Of a DNA stretch of 64,000 bases, positions 7,974 through 16,067 are shown in pieces. Origin of the DNA: Neoluteolibacter marinus (GTDB lineage: Bacteria > Verrucomicrobiota > Verrucomicrobiia > Verrucomicrobiales > Akkermansiaceae); contig NZ_JACZFQ010000070.1 in NCBI RefSeq assembly GCF_014904755.1, positions 32,674-96,673 of the forward strand, in the 5' to 3' direction. The position numbers and the translations under genes were made by a program. Each line of letters opens with the position of its first letter. Positions within the stretch are counted from its first letter, which is position 1. The notes under the pieces are model-generated. The model worked only from the letters and a program-made list of their open reading frames with translations. It ran no database searches and was not told the DNA's origin.

Positions 7974-10013
7974 TTACCAGTCCTTTTCCGGTTGTCTGTA
8001 GTGAAGGCGCCCCGGGGTGAGGGCTCCCTTTTCGAAATCGGCGTTCTCGCGCAAGATTCGACGGGCGGTGTCTTCCGGGGTTTCCCCGGGTTTCGGCTTG
8101 TTGCCGCCGTCCTTGTCGGACTCCTCCGGCTTGTCGTCGGGGCGGTCGCCGCCCTTCCCGTCGTCCTTTTCCTCGTCGCCGTTGTTGCCCTTTTTCTTCG
8201 GGCCGTCGTTGCCCTCGCCGTCGCCTTTCTCGTCGCCCTCGCCGTCACCTTCCGGTTGGGGCTCTTCGCCTTCTTCGGGGCCCGGCTGCGGGACCTGCTG
8301 CATGTTTTCGGCGTTTTCGTTCACCTCCTCGAGGATCTCCTTGAGCTTCTTGAGATACTTGACGGTCAATTCGCGGTTGTGGGCCGCGTCCTGAAGCGAG
8401 GGGTCGTAGTGGACGGCGGTGTCGAAGTGCTTCACGCCATCGATCCAGTCGCTCAAGACATTGCCGAAGCGACGGAATCCATCACTCTCGCCGTTCTCCG
8501 CGGCTTCGCCCTGCATCCATTCGGCCAGCGACTCGCGGACCATGCCGTCGAAGGCCGCCATCGGATCCGTGGCCTCCGCACCCTCCGTGTCCTCTTTCGG
8601 CATGCCGAGCAAAGCGTCGGAGATCCGGCTGAACGGGTCGTTGGGGTCCTTTTCGGCGGGGGCTGCGATTTCCGGATAAACCGCCCCTTTCGCGAGCTGT
8701 GCCCAGCCATGGTTGAAAAGCAGCGTGCCCAAGCCGTGATGGGCCGCGGCCCGGACCTGCGGGTCATCGGAACGAAGGGCTTCGCTGAAGGCGTGGCGGG
8801 CACCGTCCAGATCGCCACTCGAGTAAGCGGAATTCGCCTGGGCCAGCCGGTAGCGGGCGGCCTTGTCGGGGTTGCCTTCCTCGTTGGCCAGGCGGTCGAA
8901 GAGGATCGCCGCTTCGGCCGGTTGCTTGTCGGCAAGGGCGCGGCGGGCGTCCGCTTCCAGTCCGGCGCGCAAGGGCGGAGGGGCGAGAGCCAGCAGGGCG
9001 GCCGCGGCACCGACCGGGCCGAGGCCGCGCCAACGTGTGCCGGCGACCACCGAGGCGATCAGGAACAGGATCCCGGGCAGCACGAACCACTGGTAGTATT
9101 CGACCGGGACGAAGCGCTCGCGGCCTTCGATTTCGAACTGATCGAGATCGGAGATCGCCAGGGTGACCATGTCGGGGATGTTCGCCGCGGAAGTCGCCAC
9201 GGCGAAGCGGCCGCCGGTTTCCTGGGACAATCGTTTCAGCGCTTGGGTCTCAAGCACGCTGCGGACCACGTTGCCCGAGCGGTCGCGGTGGTGGCCGTCG
9301 GGGAAATCCTTGTCGGGCACGAAGTCGCCGAGCTCGGTGCCAAAGCCGATGGTGAAGACATAGACCCCGGAACTCTTCGCCTCGGCCGCCAGCTCGAGCA
9401 TCTTGCCGGTGGTCTCGTCGCCATCGGTCAGCAGGATCAACGCATTCTCCTTCTGGCCGGTTTCCTTGAGTTTCTCGATCGCCATTTCCAGCGCCCCTTC
9501 GAGGTTCGAGCCGCCGACCGGGATGAAATTCATGTCGAGCTGGGAAATGGTTTCCCGCACCGCGGCATGGTCGATGGTGAGGGGCGCGATGGGATAGGCC
9601 TCGCCGGCGAACCCGATCACCCCGATGCGGTCGTTGGGCAGTGCTTCGATGAGCTCGTAGCACAGGGTCTTGGCCTGGGTCAGACGGTCCGGCTTCAGGT
9701 CCTCGACCATCATGCTGCGGGAAAGGTCCAGCGCCAGCATCACATTGCGGCCGCGGCTGGTTTCGGTCTCGGTGCCGCGGGTGGTCTGCGGCCGGGCCAG
9801 GCCGACCGCGAGGAGGGCGACGGAGATCATCAAAAAGCCGAAGGCCAACCACCGGGGCAGGGGGCTGCCGCGGCGCAACAATTTCGGCCGCAAGCGCCCG
9901 GCGGAGAACGCCGCCCACTGCTTGCGACGCAGGCGCGCCGTCAGCACCGCGCCGGTCACGAAGAGCGGCAACAGCAGCAACAGCAGCAGCCAGGCGGGAT
10001 GGGCGAGGGTCAT
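7974..10013 (-). CDS. BatB-BatC fusion: VWA domain plus TPR protein
   Basis: The 679-residue protein has an N-terminal membrane segment (WLLLLLLLPLFVTGAVL), then a second, then a von Willebrand A domain. Its metal-ion-dependent adhesion site reads DLSRSM (DxSxS) with a downstream LTDGDE. A further helix at about residue 300 ends the BatB part. The rest carries TPR-like repeats (DPQVRAAAHHGLGTLLFNHGW; SLQDAAHNRELTVKYLK). It ends in a very acidic, low-complexity Glu/Gly/Asp/Lys tail (about 560-650), as seen in BatC. Its ATG overlaps the batA stop (ATGA). It probably forms a complex with BatA under MoxR control; that follows from the family and is not shown by the sequence. Confidence 0.82.
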   Translation of the reverse strand: MTLAHPAWLLLLLLLPLFVTGAVLTARLRRKQWAAFSAGRLRPKLLRRGSPLPRWLAFGFLMISVALLAVGLARPQTTRGTETETSRGRNVMLALDLSRSMMVEDLKPDRLTQAKTLCYELIEALPNDRIGVIGFAGEAYPIAPLTIDHAAVRETISQLDMNFIPVGGSNLEGALEMAIEKLKETGQKENALILLTDGDETTGKMLELAAEAKSSGVYVFTIGFGTELGDFVPDKDFPDGHHRDRSGNVVRSVLETQALKRLSQETGGRFAVATSAANIPDMVTLAISDLDQFEIEGRERFVPVEYYQWFVLPGILFLIASVVAGTRWRGLGPVGAAAALLALAPPPLRAGLEADARRALADKQPAEAAILFDRLANEEGNPDKAARYRLAQANSAYSSGDLDGARHAFSEALRSDDPQVRAAAHHGLGTLLFNHGWAQLAKGAVYPEIAAPAEKDPNDPFSRISDALLGMPKEDTEGAEATDPMAAFDGMVRESLAEWMQGEAAENGESDGFRRFGNVLSDWIDGVKHFDTAVHYDPSLQDAAHNRELTVKYLKKLKEILEEVNENAENMQQVPQPGPEEGEEPQPEGDGEGDEKGDGEGNDGPKKKGNNGDEEKDDGKGGDRPDDKPEESDKDGGNKPKPGETPEDTARRILRENADFEKGALTPGRLHYRQPEKDW

Positions 10014-11011
10014 GGGGCGGGTGGCGGATTGAGGGCGAGGACGAAGGCGGTGGCCAAGGCCATCACCACCGATGCCACGATAAACCAGGGAAACAACTCA
10101 TTGTCCTCGATCACCGTGCGCGAGATGGTCTCGGATTTCTCGAGGCTGTTGATGGTGTCGAAGGTCTTTTCCAGGGAGGCGACGTTCTGCGCCCAATAGT
10201 GCTCGCCGCCGGTCAGGGCCGCGATCTTCCTCAGCGTCGGCAGGTCGAACTCCTGGCGGGGGAAATTCTGGATGGACTGCTGGACCCGGCCTTCCTCGGT
10301 GCCGATGGCGACAGTGTAGATCTTGATGCCGAGAAGCTTGGCGTTCTCGGCGGCTTCGATCGGCGAAAGCTTGCCGGAATTCGAGGCGCCGTCGGTGATC
10401 AGCACGATGATCTTGCTCTTGGCATCGCGCGAGTCGAGCCGGCTCGAGCTGGCGGCGATCGCCGAGCCGATCGCGGTGCCCATTTCCTTGAGGATGTTCA
10501 GGTTCACCTTGGCGAGTCCTTGCAACAGCCAGTCGTGGTCGAGGGTGATCGGGCTGATCGAATACGGCCGGCCCGAGTAGATCACCAGGCCGATGCGGTC
10601 GTCCGGGCGGCGCTCGATGAAGTTGTGGACCACCGCCTTGGCCGCGTCGATGCGCGGCAGCGGGCGCCGCTCCGGCGTCTTGAAGTCATCGATGCCCATC
10701 GAGAGCGAGACATCGAGGGCCACCACGATGTCGATCCCGCTGGCGGTGCGGGATTGGTACTCGTTGCGCCAGACCGGGCGGGCCATTGCCAGGATGGCGG
10801 GCACCAGCGCGAGGATGGCCAGCGGCATGCCGATCGAGAAGGCGGTGCGGCGCACCTTGGCGCCGAGGCTGACCAGCACCGACAGGGTCGAAAACGTCAT
10901 GGCCGCTTCCGCCCCACGGCCGCGGCGCAAGACCAGGAGCAACAGGCAGGGGATCAGCAGCAGCAGCCACTGCGGCTGGGCGAAGCGGAAATGTTCCAGG
11001 AAGTCCCTCAT
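10010..11011 (-). CDS. BatA-like VWA domain membrane protein
   Basis: The 333-residue protein runs from ATG 11011, whose codon overlaps the preceding gene's stop. Two N-terminal hydrophobic segments (WLLLLIPCLLLLVL and MPLAILALVPAILAM) are followed by a VWA domain. Its MIDAS residues are DVSLSM, a Thr-containing loop and LITDGASNSG. A single C-terminal helix (FPWFIVASVVMALATAFVLAL) closes the protein. This is the standard BatA layout, with the VWA domain exposed on one side of the inner membrane. It is translationally coupled on both sides in the bat operon. Confidence 0.85.
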   Translation of the reverse strand: MRDFLEHFRFAQPQWLLLLIPCLLLLVLRRGRGAEAAMTFSTLSVLVSLGAKVRRTAFSIGMPLAILALVPAILAMARPVWRNEYQSRTASGIDIVVALDVSLSMGIDDFKTPERRPLPRIDAAKAVVHNFIERRPDDRIGLVIYSGRPYSISPITLDHDWLLQGLAKVNLNILKEMGTAIGSAIAASSSRLDSRDAKSKIIVLITDGASNSGKLSPIEAAENAKLLGIKIYTVAIGTEEGRVQQSIQNFPRQEFDLPTLRKIAALTGGEHYWAQNVASLEKTFDTINSLEKSETISRTVIEDNELFPWFIVASVVMALATAFVLALNPPPAP

Positions 11012-11526
11012 GCAGGCTGATGCTGGTGAAGTCGGTCGAGCAGTTGGCGGGCTCCGGTCAACAGGACGTCGGGGGAGCCGGTGGCGTCGCGGCCGTACTT
11101 GAGGCGGGCGAGGTGGGAGAAGCCTTCGGCGGTCGTCGCCCTCAGGTCCTCCGGGTAGCCGGAAAGAGCCGCGTGGCGGGCGATGAACTCCTCGTGGGTC
11201 TCGAACAAAGCCGGGTCTTTCGCCGCGGTGGCGAGGTAGCGCCGCAGGATCACCGACACCCGGGTGGCGATTTCCTGAATGCTGCCGCTTGGCGTCGAAT
11301 TCAGTTCCGAGCAGGCCTGGCGGTAGGCCTCCTCGACCGCCGCCCGGGCATTTTCGGCCGGTGACTTCCGCTGTTTCCGAGCCAGGACGATCACCAGGCC
11401 GACGAGTCCGAGCGCGACCAGGGCGATGGCGATCCACGCCCACGCCGGCAGCGCCGGATCGGGCAACAGCGGTTCCGCGGGAACCAGGTCCCGCAGTACC
11501 AGCGTGTCGTCGGCGTTCTTGTCCAT
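11008..11526 (-). CDS. DUF4381-like single-span membrane protein
   Basis: The 172-residue protein has an N-terminal extracytoplasmic stretch (VLRDLVPAEPLLPDPALPAW), one transmembrane helix (WIAIALVALGLVGLVIVLA) and a basic, helical cytoplasmic part. Position and layout match the DUF4381 protein commonly found between DUF58 and BatA genes in moxR operons. No catalytic motif is visible. The stop codon overlaps the batA start (ATGA), and 7 bp separate it from the DUF58 gene upstream. Confidence 0.7.
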   Translation of the reverse strand: MDKNADDTLVLRDLVPAEPLLPDPALPAWAWIAIALVALGLVGLVIVLARKQRKSPAENARAAVEEAYRQACSELNSTPSGSIQEIATRVSVILRRYLATAAKDPALFETHEEFIARHAALSGYPEDLRATTAEGFSHLARLKYGRDATGSPDVLLTGARQLLDRLHQHQPA

Positions 11527-11533
11527 CGTCGAT

Positions 11534-12427
11534 CTAACGGGTGCGTTTGCGGGCGCGTTTCTTCAACAACCGGTGGAGGTCGCCGAGGCGATCGCGGTCG
11601 GTCGAGATCTGGGCCAGATCGATCCCGTTCTTCTTGCAGATCGAGCGGACGCCTTCCGCCTGGCGGCGCATCAGCTTTTCGTAGCCCATCCGCAGGTTGG
11701 CGTTGTTGGTGTTGACCATCGCTTCCCAGCCGGTCTCGGGGTCGGTCAGGACGACCCGGCCGGCCTTCGGCAACGACATCTCCATCGGATCCGAGACCTG
11801 CAGCGCGATCGTCTCGTGCTTGCGGGCCAGCTTGCCAAGCGGCTTGTCGATCGGATCGTCGAAGAAGTCCGAAATCATGAAAACGAAGGCCTTGCGCCGC
11901 AGCGTGCGGATCAGGAAATCGCAGGCGGCGGCGATCGAGGTGCCGGCTTCCTTCGGCTCGGCCATCAGGATTTCGCGCACGATCCGCAGGACGTGGCGGG
12001 TGCCCTTGGCGGGCGGGACGTAGAAGAAGGCCTCCTTGGCGAAGAGCAGCAGGCCGACCTTGTCGCCGTTGCCGGCGGCGCTGAAACCGAGGATGGCGGC
12101 GGCTTCCGCGGCGGCCTCGCGCTTGCTGAAATGAATGCTGCCGAACTCGGAGGAACCCGAGACGTCGACCGCGAGGATCACCGCCAGTTCGCGTTCCTCG
12201 CGGAATTTGCGGATGAACGGCGAGCCCATGCGGGCGGTGACATTCCAATCGATGAAGCGGATCTCGTCGCCGTGCTGGTATTCGCGGAAGTCGTCGAAGT
12301 CGAGGCCTTGGCCGCGGAACGACGACTGGTATTCGCCGGCGAAGGTTTCCTTCACCAGCCGCCGCGCCTTCAGCTCGAGCTTGCGGACCCGGGCCATGAC
12401 TTCCTCGATGTGCTCGTCGTGCGTCAT
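11534..12427 (-). CDS. DUF58 domain protein (MoxR partner)
   Basis: The 297-residue soluble protein contains the DUF58 core segment FRGQGLDFDDFREYQHGDEIRFIDWNVTARMG, followed by a VWA-like fold with DVSGSSEFG in place of a full MIDAS motif. DUF58 proteins are near-universal partners of MoxR ATPases. In the Bat system they are thought to link the ATPase to the membrane VWA proteins. The gene lies 19 bp downstream of moxR. The N-terminus (MTHDEHIEEVMARVRKLELK) is a typical start. Confidence 0.9.
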   Translation of the reverse strand: MTHDEHIEEVMARVRKLELKARRLVKETFAGEYQSSFRGQGLDFDDFREYQHGDEIRFIDWNVTARMGSPFIRKFREERELAVILAVDVSGSSEFGSIHFSKREAAAEAAAILGFSAAGNGDKVGLLLFAKEAFFYVPPAKGTRHVLRIVREILMAEPKEAGTSIAAACDFLIRTLRRKAFVFMISDFFDDPIDKPLGKLARKHETIALQVSDPMEMSLPKAGRVVLTDPETGWEAMVNTNNANLRMGYEKLMRRQAEGVRSICKKNGIDLAQISTDRDRLGDLHRLLKKRARKRTR

Positions 12428-12446
12428 ATCCGCCTGTGGGAGCGCA

Positions 12447-13430
12447 TCAGGGCACCGGAACCTTCGAGAGGATGCGGTCGATGATCTGGTCGGTGCTCAC
12501 TTCCTCCGCCTCGGCCTCGTAGCTGAGCAGGATGCGGTGGCGGAGGACGTCGTGGGCCATGTCCTTGACGTCCTGGGGGGTCACGTAGGCCCGTCCTGCC
12601 GAAAAGGCGCGGGCTCGGGCGGTGAGGGCGAGGTTGATCGTGCCGCGGGGCGAAGCGCCGGCGCGGATGAGGTGCTTGAGGCCGCCGTCGATCTTCGCCG
12701 GCATGCGGGTCGCACGGATCAGGTCGACGATGTACTCGCGCACCGCCGGGTCGATGTAGATGTCATTGACGTGGGCGCGCGACTCGGCGACCTGGGCAGG
12801 GGTCGCGACGGTCTTGGTCTGGTAGGTTGGCGCCGAGGTTGCCATGCGGTCGAGCACCTCGAGCTCCTCGGATTTCGAGGGATAGCCGACGCTGACCTTG
12901 AGCAGGAAGCGGTCGAGCTGGGCTTCCGGCAGCTGGTAGGTGCCCTCCTGGTCGATCGGGTTCTGGGTCGCGAGGACCAGGAACGGTTCCGGCAGGCGGT
13001 AGGTCTTGTCGGCCAGCGTGACCTGCTTTTCCTGCATTGCCTCCAGCAAGGCGGACTGCACCTTGGCAGGGGAACGGTTGATTTCGTCGGCCAGGATCAG
13101 GTTGTTGAAGATCGGCCCGAGCTTGGGGGAGAACTTCGCCTCCTGCGGGTTGTAAACCATGGTGCCGAGCAGGTCGGCGGGCAGCAGGTCGGGCGTGAAC
13201 TGGAAGCGCGCGAAGCTGGCATCGAGGGAGCCCGACAGCGCCTTGACCGCCAGGGTTTTCGCGAGGCCGGGAACGCCCTCGAGCAGGATGTGGCCGTTGC
13301 AAATCAGTCCCACGATCAGGCGGTCGACCAACTCGTCCTGGCCGACCAGCACCCTTCCCATCTCCTGCTTCACGGCGGCGATCCAGCCGCTGGTGGCGGC
13401 GATCCGGTCCTGCAATTCTTCGGTCGTCAT
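12447..13430 (-). CDS. moxR: MoxR-family AAA+ ATPase
   Basis: The 327-residue AAA+ ATPase has Walker A EGVPGLAKT, Walker B NLILADEINRS, sensor ATQNPIDQEGTYQLPEAQLDRF and the C-terminal lid. MoxR enzymes act as chaperones that mature or remodel complexes built from VWA proteins; here the clients are presumably BatA and BatB. The frame is open to 13490. ATG 13430 gives MTTEELQDRI, the usual family start, while ATG 13460 is an alternative. It is the first gene of the six-gene operon, and the region 13431-13590 upstream must hold its promoter. Confidence 0.93.
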   Translation of the reverse strand: MTTEELQDRIAATSGWIAAVKQEMGRVLVGQDELVDRLIVGLICNGHILLEGVPGLAKTLAVKALSGSLDASFARFQFTPDLLPADLLGTMVYNPQEAKFSPKLGPIFNNLILADEINRSPAKVQSALLEAMQEKQVTLADKTYRLPEPFLVLATQNPIDQEGTYQLPEAQLDRFLLKVSVGYPSKSEELEVLDRMATSAPTYQTKTVATPAQVAESRAHVNDIYIDPAVREYIVDLIRATRMPAKIDGGLKHLIRAGASPRGTINLALTARARAFSAGRAYVTPQDVKDMAHDVLRHRILLSYEAEAEEVSTDQIIDRILSKVPVP

Positions 13431-13590
13431 GTGTGGCTTGTGAAAAGATTGGTCACGCATCCGCGCAACGGCAAACGCGAAACCGCGCAAGTTCGGGTGG
13501 AAGCGCGGCGCGGCAATCCGGCTGTCTGAAATTCCGTGTCAATCTGACGCGCCACCCCCGGGCCTGAGCCGGCCGGTCAATTGACCCGAT

Positions 13591-14094
13591 TCAGGCGCGG
13601 ATCCACGCTAGGACCCGGGCGTCGTCCTCGCGGGCCGCCCAGACCTGGCGGAGGAAGTCGGCCGGATGAATGTCGCCGTGCCGGGCGAGGAAATGACGGT
13701 CGCCGCCGCAGCCGAACATCACGTCGGGATCGAGCTCGCCGCGCAGTTTTGCCCGTGCCTTGGCGAGAATGCGCGGCAGGTAGGCCACGCCGTCCAGCTC
13801 GTCGCCGAAGGTGGGGAGATCGCTGGCGGTGATTCGCCGCTCGCCCGGCTTGCCGGCCATTTCCACCAGGAAGTAGTCCCGTCGCACTGCGGCCACCAGG
13901 AGCGCCGTCGAGATGGAGGGCGCTCCTTCCTCACAGTAGTCCTCGACGAAATCGAAGAACTCCCGCGGCTGGTAGCCGATCTCGTGCAGAAGCTCCGCGT
14001 CGCTGGCGTTGTAGTAGCCGTTGTAGTCCACGTCGCCGGCCCGGTAGCGCTTCACACAACGGTCGAACAGGTCGAGAAATCGGTCGTTCCACAT
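13591..14094 (-). CDS. DUF5069 domain protein
   Basis: The C-terminal part, YLPRILAKARAKLRGELDPDVMFGCGGDRHFLARHGDIHPADFL, matches the pattern of DUF5069, a small family common in Planctomycetota and Verrucomicrobiota with no known function. The N-terminal half is acidic and aromatic (MWNDRFLDLFDRCVKRYRAGD). ATG 14094 gives 167 residues. A GTG at 14118 would extend it into the 3' end of kamA, from which it is probably co-transcribed. The protein has no signal peptide or membrane segment. Confidence 0.65.
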   Translation of the reverse strand: MWNDRFLDLFDRCVKRYRAGDVDYNGYYNASDAELLHEIGYQPREFFDFVEDYCEEGAPSISTALLVAAVRRDYFLVEMAGKPGERRITASDLPTFGDELDGVAYLPRILAKARAKLRGELDPDVMFGCGGDRHFLARHGDIHPADFLRQVWAAREDDARVLAWIRA

Positions 14095-14102
14095 GATGGC
14101 GT

Positions 14103-15305
14103 TCAGGAAAGTCCACACCCTGCCCCGGCGCGGTCGCGCAGCCGCTCCAGTTCGAGCGACGGGATGGGAGTCGGCTCGGGGTATTCGAAGATCTCGCCCT
14201 CGTAGTTCCGCAGCACCGTTTTCTCATGGTCGCGGTGGACCACATAATTCGGATTGAGCGGGATCTTGCCGCCGCCGCCGGGACCATCGATCACGAACTG
14301 CGGGATCGCATAGCCCGTGGTGTGACCGCGCAGGCCCTCGATGATCTCCAGCCCCTTGGACACCGAAGTCCGGAGGTGGGCGGAGCCGCGGATCAGGTCG
14401 CACTGGTAGAGATAATAAGGCCTCACCCGGCACATCAGGAGCTTCTGCACCAACGCTTTCTGGATCTCCACCGAGTCGTTGATGCCCTTCAGCAGGACGC
14501 TCTGGTTACCAAGCGGGACGCCGGCGTCGGCAAGCCGGCCAAGGGCCTCGCGAACTTCCAGGGTGAGCTCGCGCGGATGGTTGGTGTGGATGGAAATGAA
14601 CAGCGGGTGATACTTTTTCAGCATCGTGCACAGCTCCGGGGTGATCCGCTGGGGCAGGAACACCGGGATGCGGGAGCCGATCCGCACGAACTGAATGTGC
14701 GGGATGGCGTGCAGGCGGCTGAGGATCTTTTCCAGCTTGGCGTCGGAGAATAGCAAGGGATCGCCGCCGGAAAGCAGCACGTCCCGGACCTCCGGGTGCT
14801 CTTCGAGGTATTTGAAGGCCGCCTCCCAGTGGGTCTCCAGATGTTGGTCGCCGACCCCGGACACGACCCGCGAGCGGGTGCAGTAACGGCAGTAGGACGC
14901 ACAGCGGTCGGTCACCAGGAACAGCACGCGGTCGGGATAGCGGTGGACCAGGCCGGGGACGGGCATGTGGGAATCCTCTCCACAAGGATCGGCCATTTCC
15001 TCGGGCGCGTCCCAGCCTTCCTCCATCCGCGGGATCACCTGGCGGCGGATCGGGCAATCCGGATCATCGGGGTCGATCAGGTTGAAAAAGTGCGGTGTGA
15101 TCGACATGGCCAGCTTATTGCCGGCCAGCAGGACGCCGGCGCGCTCCTCGTCGGTCAGTTTGATCCGCTCCTCCAGCGCGGCCAGCGAGGACACGCGGTT
15201 CTTGAGCTGCCAGGTCGCATCGTGCCAGTCGGCCATGGCCTCGGCGGGCCAGTATCCTGGAGCGTGCGAACGGAAAACGGGGTCGAGGTCGGTTGGATGG
15301 CCCAT
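14103..15305 (-). CDS. kamA: KamA-family radical SAM enzyme (lysine 2,3-aminomutase-like)
   Basis: The 400-residue protein carries the radical SAM cluster motif CASYCRYC (CxxxCxxC) in the context TDRCASYCRYCTRSR. It also has LLSGGDPL and the PLP-binding region DGPGGGGKIPLNPNYVV with its lysine. These fit lysine 2,3-aminomutases, which move the alpha-amino group of L-lysine to make beta-lysine. EpmB, which makes beta-lysine for elongation factor P, is a shorter relative. The length here is close to classical KamA (about 416). No epmA or efp gene is in the window, so whether it serves EF-P modification, osmolyte synthesis or lysine breakdown is open. Confidence 0.85.
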   Translation of the reverse strand: MGHPTDLDPVFRSHAPGYWPAEAMADWHDATWQLKNRVSSLAALEERIKLTDEERAGVLLAGNKLAMSITPHFFNLIDPDDPDCPIRRQVIPRMEEGWDAPEEMADPCGEDSHMPVPGLVHRYPDRVLFLVTDRCASYCRYCTRSRVVSGVGDQHLETHWEAAFKYLEEHPEVRDVLLSGGDPLLFSDAKLEKILSRLHAIPHIQFVRIGSRIPVFLPQRITPELCTMLKKYHPLFISIHTNHPRELTLEVREALGRLADAGVPLGNQSVLLKGINDSVEIQKALVQKLLMCRVRPYYLYQCDLIRGSAHLRTSVSKGLEIIEGLRGHTTGYAIPQFVIDGPGGGGKIPLNPNYVVHRDHEKTVLRNYEGEIFEYPEPTPIPSLELERLRDRAGAGCGLS

Positions 15306-15337
15306 CGAAGTTTTGGCAAAATAGGGGGCATCCGGAT

Positions 15338-15367
15338 TGTGTCAAACGGGGGTTCGACCCGGTGACA
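15338..15367 (-). other. Stem-loop between kamA and sigma factor A
   Basis: GTGTCA and TGACAC enclose an inner GGGTTCGACCC hairpin. It lies downstream of sigma A and upstream of kamA. There is no U-run, so it is a weak terminator candidate or a regulatory hairpin. Confidence 0.35.
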
Positions 15368-15386
15368 CGGGGCGTCGCGGGCGCGA

Positions 15387-16067
15387 TCAGCCCGCGCTGG
15401 CGATCGCGATCAGGTGCCGAAGCTCGTCGGCGGCCTCGGCCGGGTCGTCCACGGTGGCGGCAATTTCAGTACGGATGATCTCCCGGAATCGGGCGCGCAG
15501 CCGGTGGATCGCGACCTTGACCGCGGTTTCAGACAATCCCAGGGCGCGAGCTGCATCGGCCTGGGAGCCCGCTTCCCCGGAGCCTAGCCAAGGCTTGAGC
15601 GTGAGAAATCGCTCCGGTTTGTCCGCCTGTTCGGCCTCCAGCGTGGCGAGCGACCGCGCGATCACCGCCAGCGCCCACTCGCGGTCGAAGGCGAGCCGGT
15701 CGTCCATCGAAATGGCGGACCTGTCATCCAGTTCCAAATGCTCCGCGCCGCCACCGCGCTTACCGGCGACGGACGCGGCGCGCTGGTTTATCAGATGGTG
15801 CTTCAGCGCCCCCAGCAGGTAGCTGCGGAACCTGCCGCGCCCCGGCTCCGGCGCACCTAGACCACCCGCGAGGACGCTTTCGAAGAAGCCGTGGGCCGAC
15901 TCCCGCGCCTCATCCTCACCGCGGCCTTCGCGCCGCAAGAAGGAAACCACCGGTGCATAGTAGATCGAGCAGAGGTCGGAGAGCGCCGCTTTCGCCTCTC
16001 CGTCCTCGCCTCGCGCGCGGAGAACCAGGGTCCAGCGGGTGGGGTTGAAATGCGGGGGAGTCGTCAT
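15387..16067 (-). CDS. Kinase-linked ECF sigma factor A
   Basis: The 226-residue protein has the sigma-2 region (EDEARESAHGFFESVL...GRGRFRSYLLGALKHHLINQ) and the sigma-4 helix-turn-helix (QADAARALGLSETAVKVAIHRLRARFREII). The opening TRWTLVLRA is shared with the other three kinase-linked sigma factors here. No anti-sigma gene is present; instead its ATG overlaps the stop of kinase A (ATGA), so the two are made from one message with the kinase first. The DAED acidic patch of region 2.2 is changed to EARE. Control by kinase phosphorylation is inferred from the pairing and from the EcfP/PknT precedent in Vibrio. Confidence 0.85.
   Translation of the reverse strand: MTTPPHFNPTRWTLVLRARGEDGEAKAALSDLCSIYYAPVVSFLRREGRGEDEARESAHGFFESVLAGGLGAPEPGRGRFRSYLLGALKHHLINQRAASVAGKRGGGAEHLELDDRSAISMDDRLAFDREWALAVIARSLATLEAEQADKPERFLTLKPWLGSGEAGSQADAARALGLSETAVKVAIHRLRARFREIIRTEIAATVDDPAEAADELRHLIAIASAG

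Noticed and set aside
7958..8248. N-terminal extension of the BatD-BatE protein up to 8248
   Set aside because: The extra residues are Arg/Thr repeats created by reading another frame of the acidic tail of batBC. GTG 7957 starts a proper signal peptide.
7959..10199. A 746-codon plus-strand open frame over the batBC gene
   Set aside because: It is the antisense shadow of the VWA/TPR gene, whose MIDAS motifs are intact on the minus strand.
15345..15365. GGTTCGACC resembling a tRNA T-loop
   Set aside because: No acceptor, D or anticodon arm can be built around it, and the sequence lies in a short gap between kamA and sigma A.
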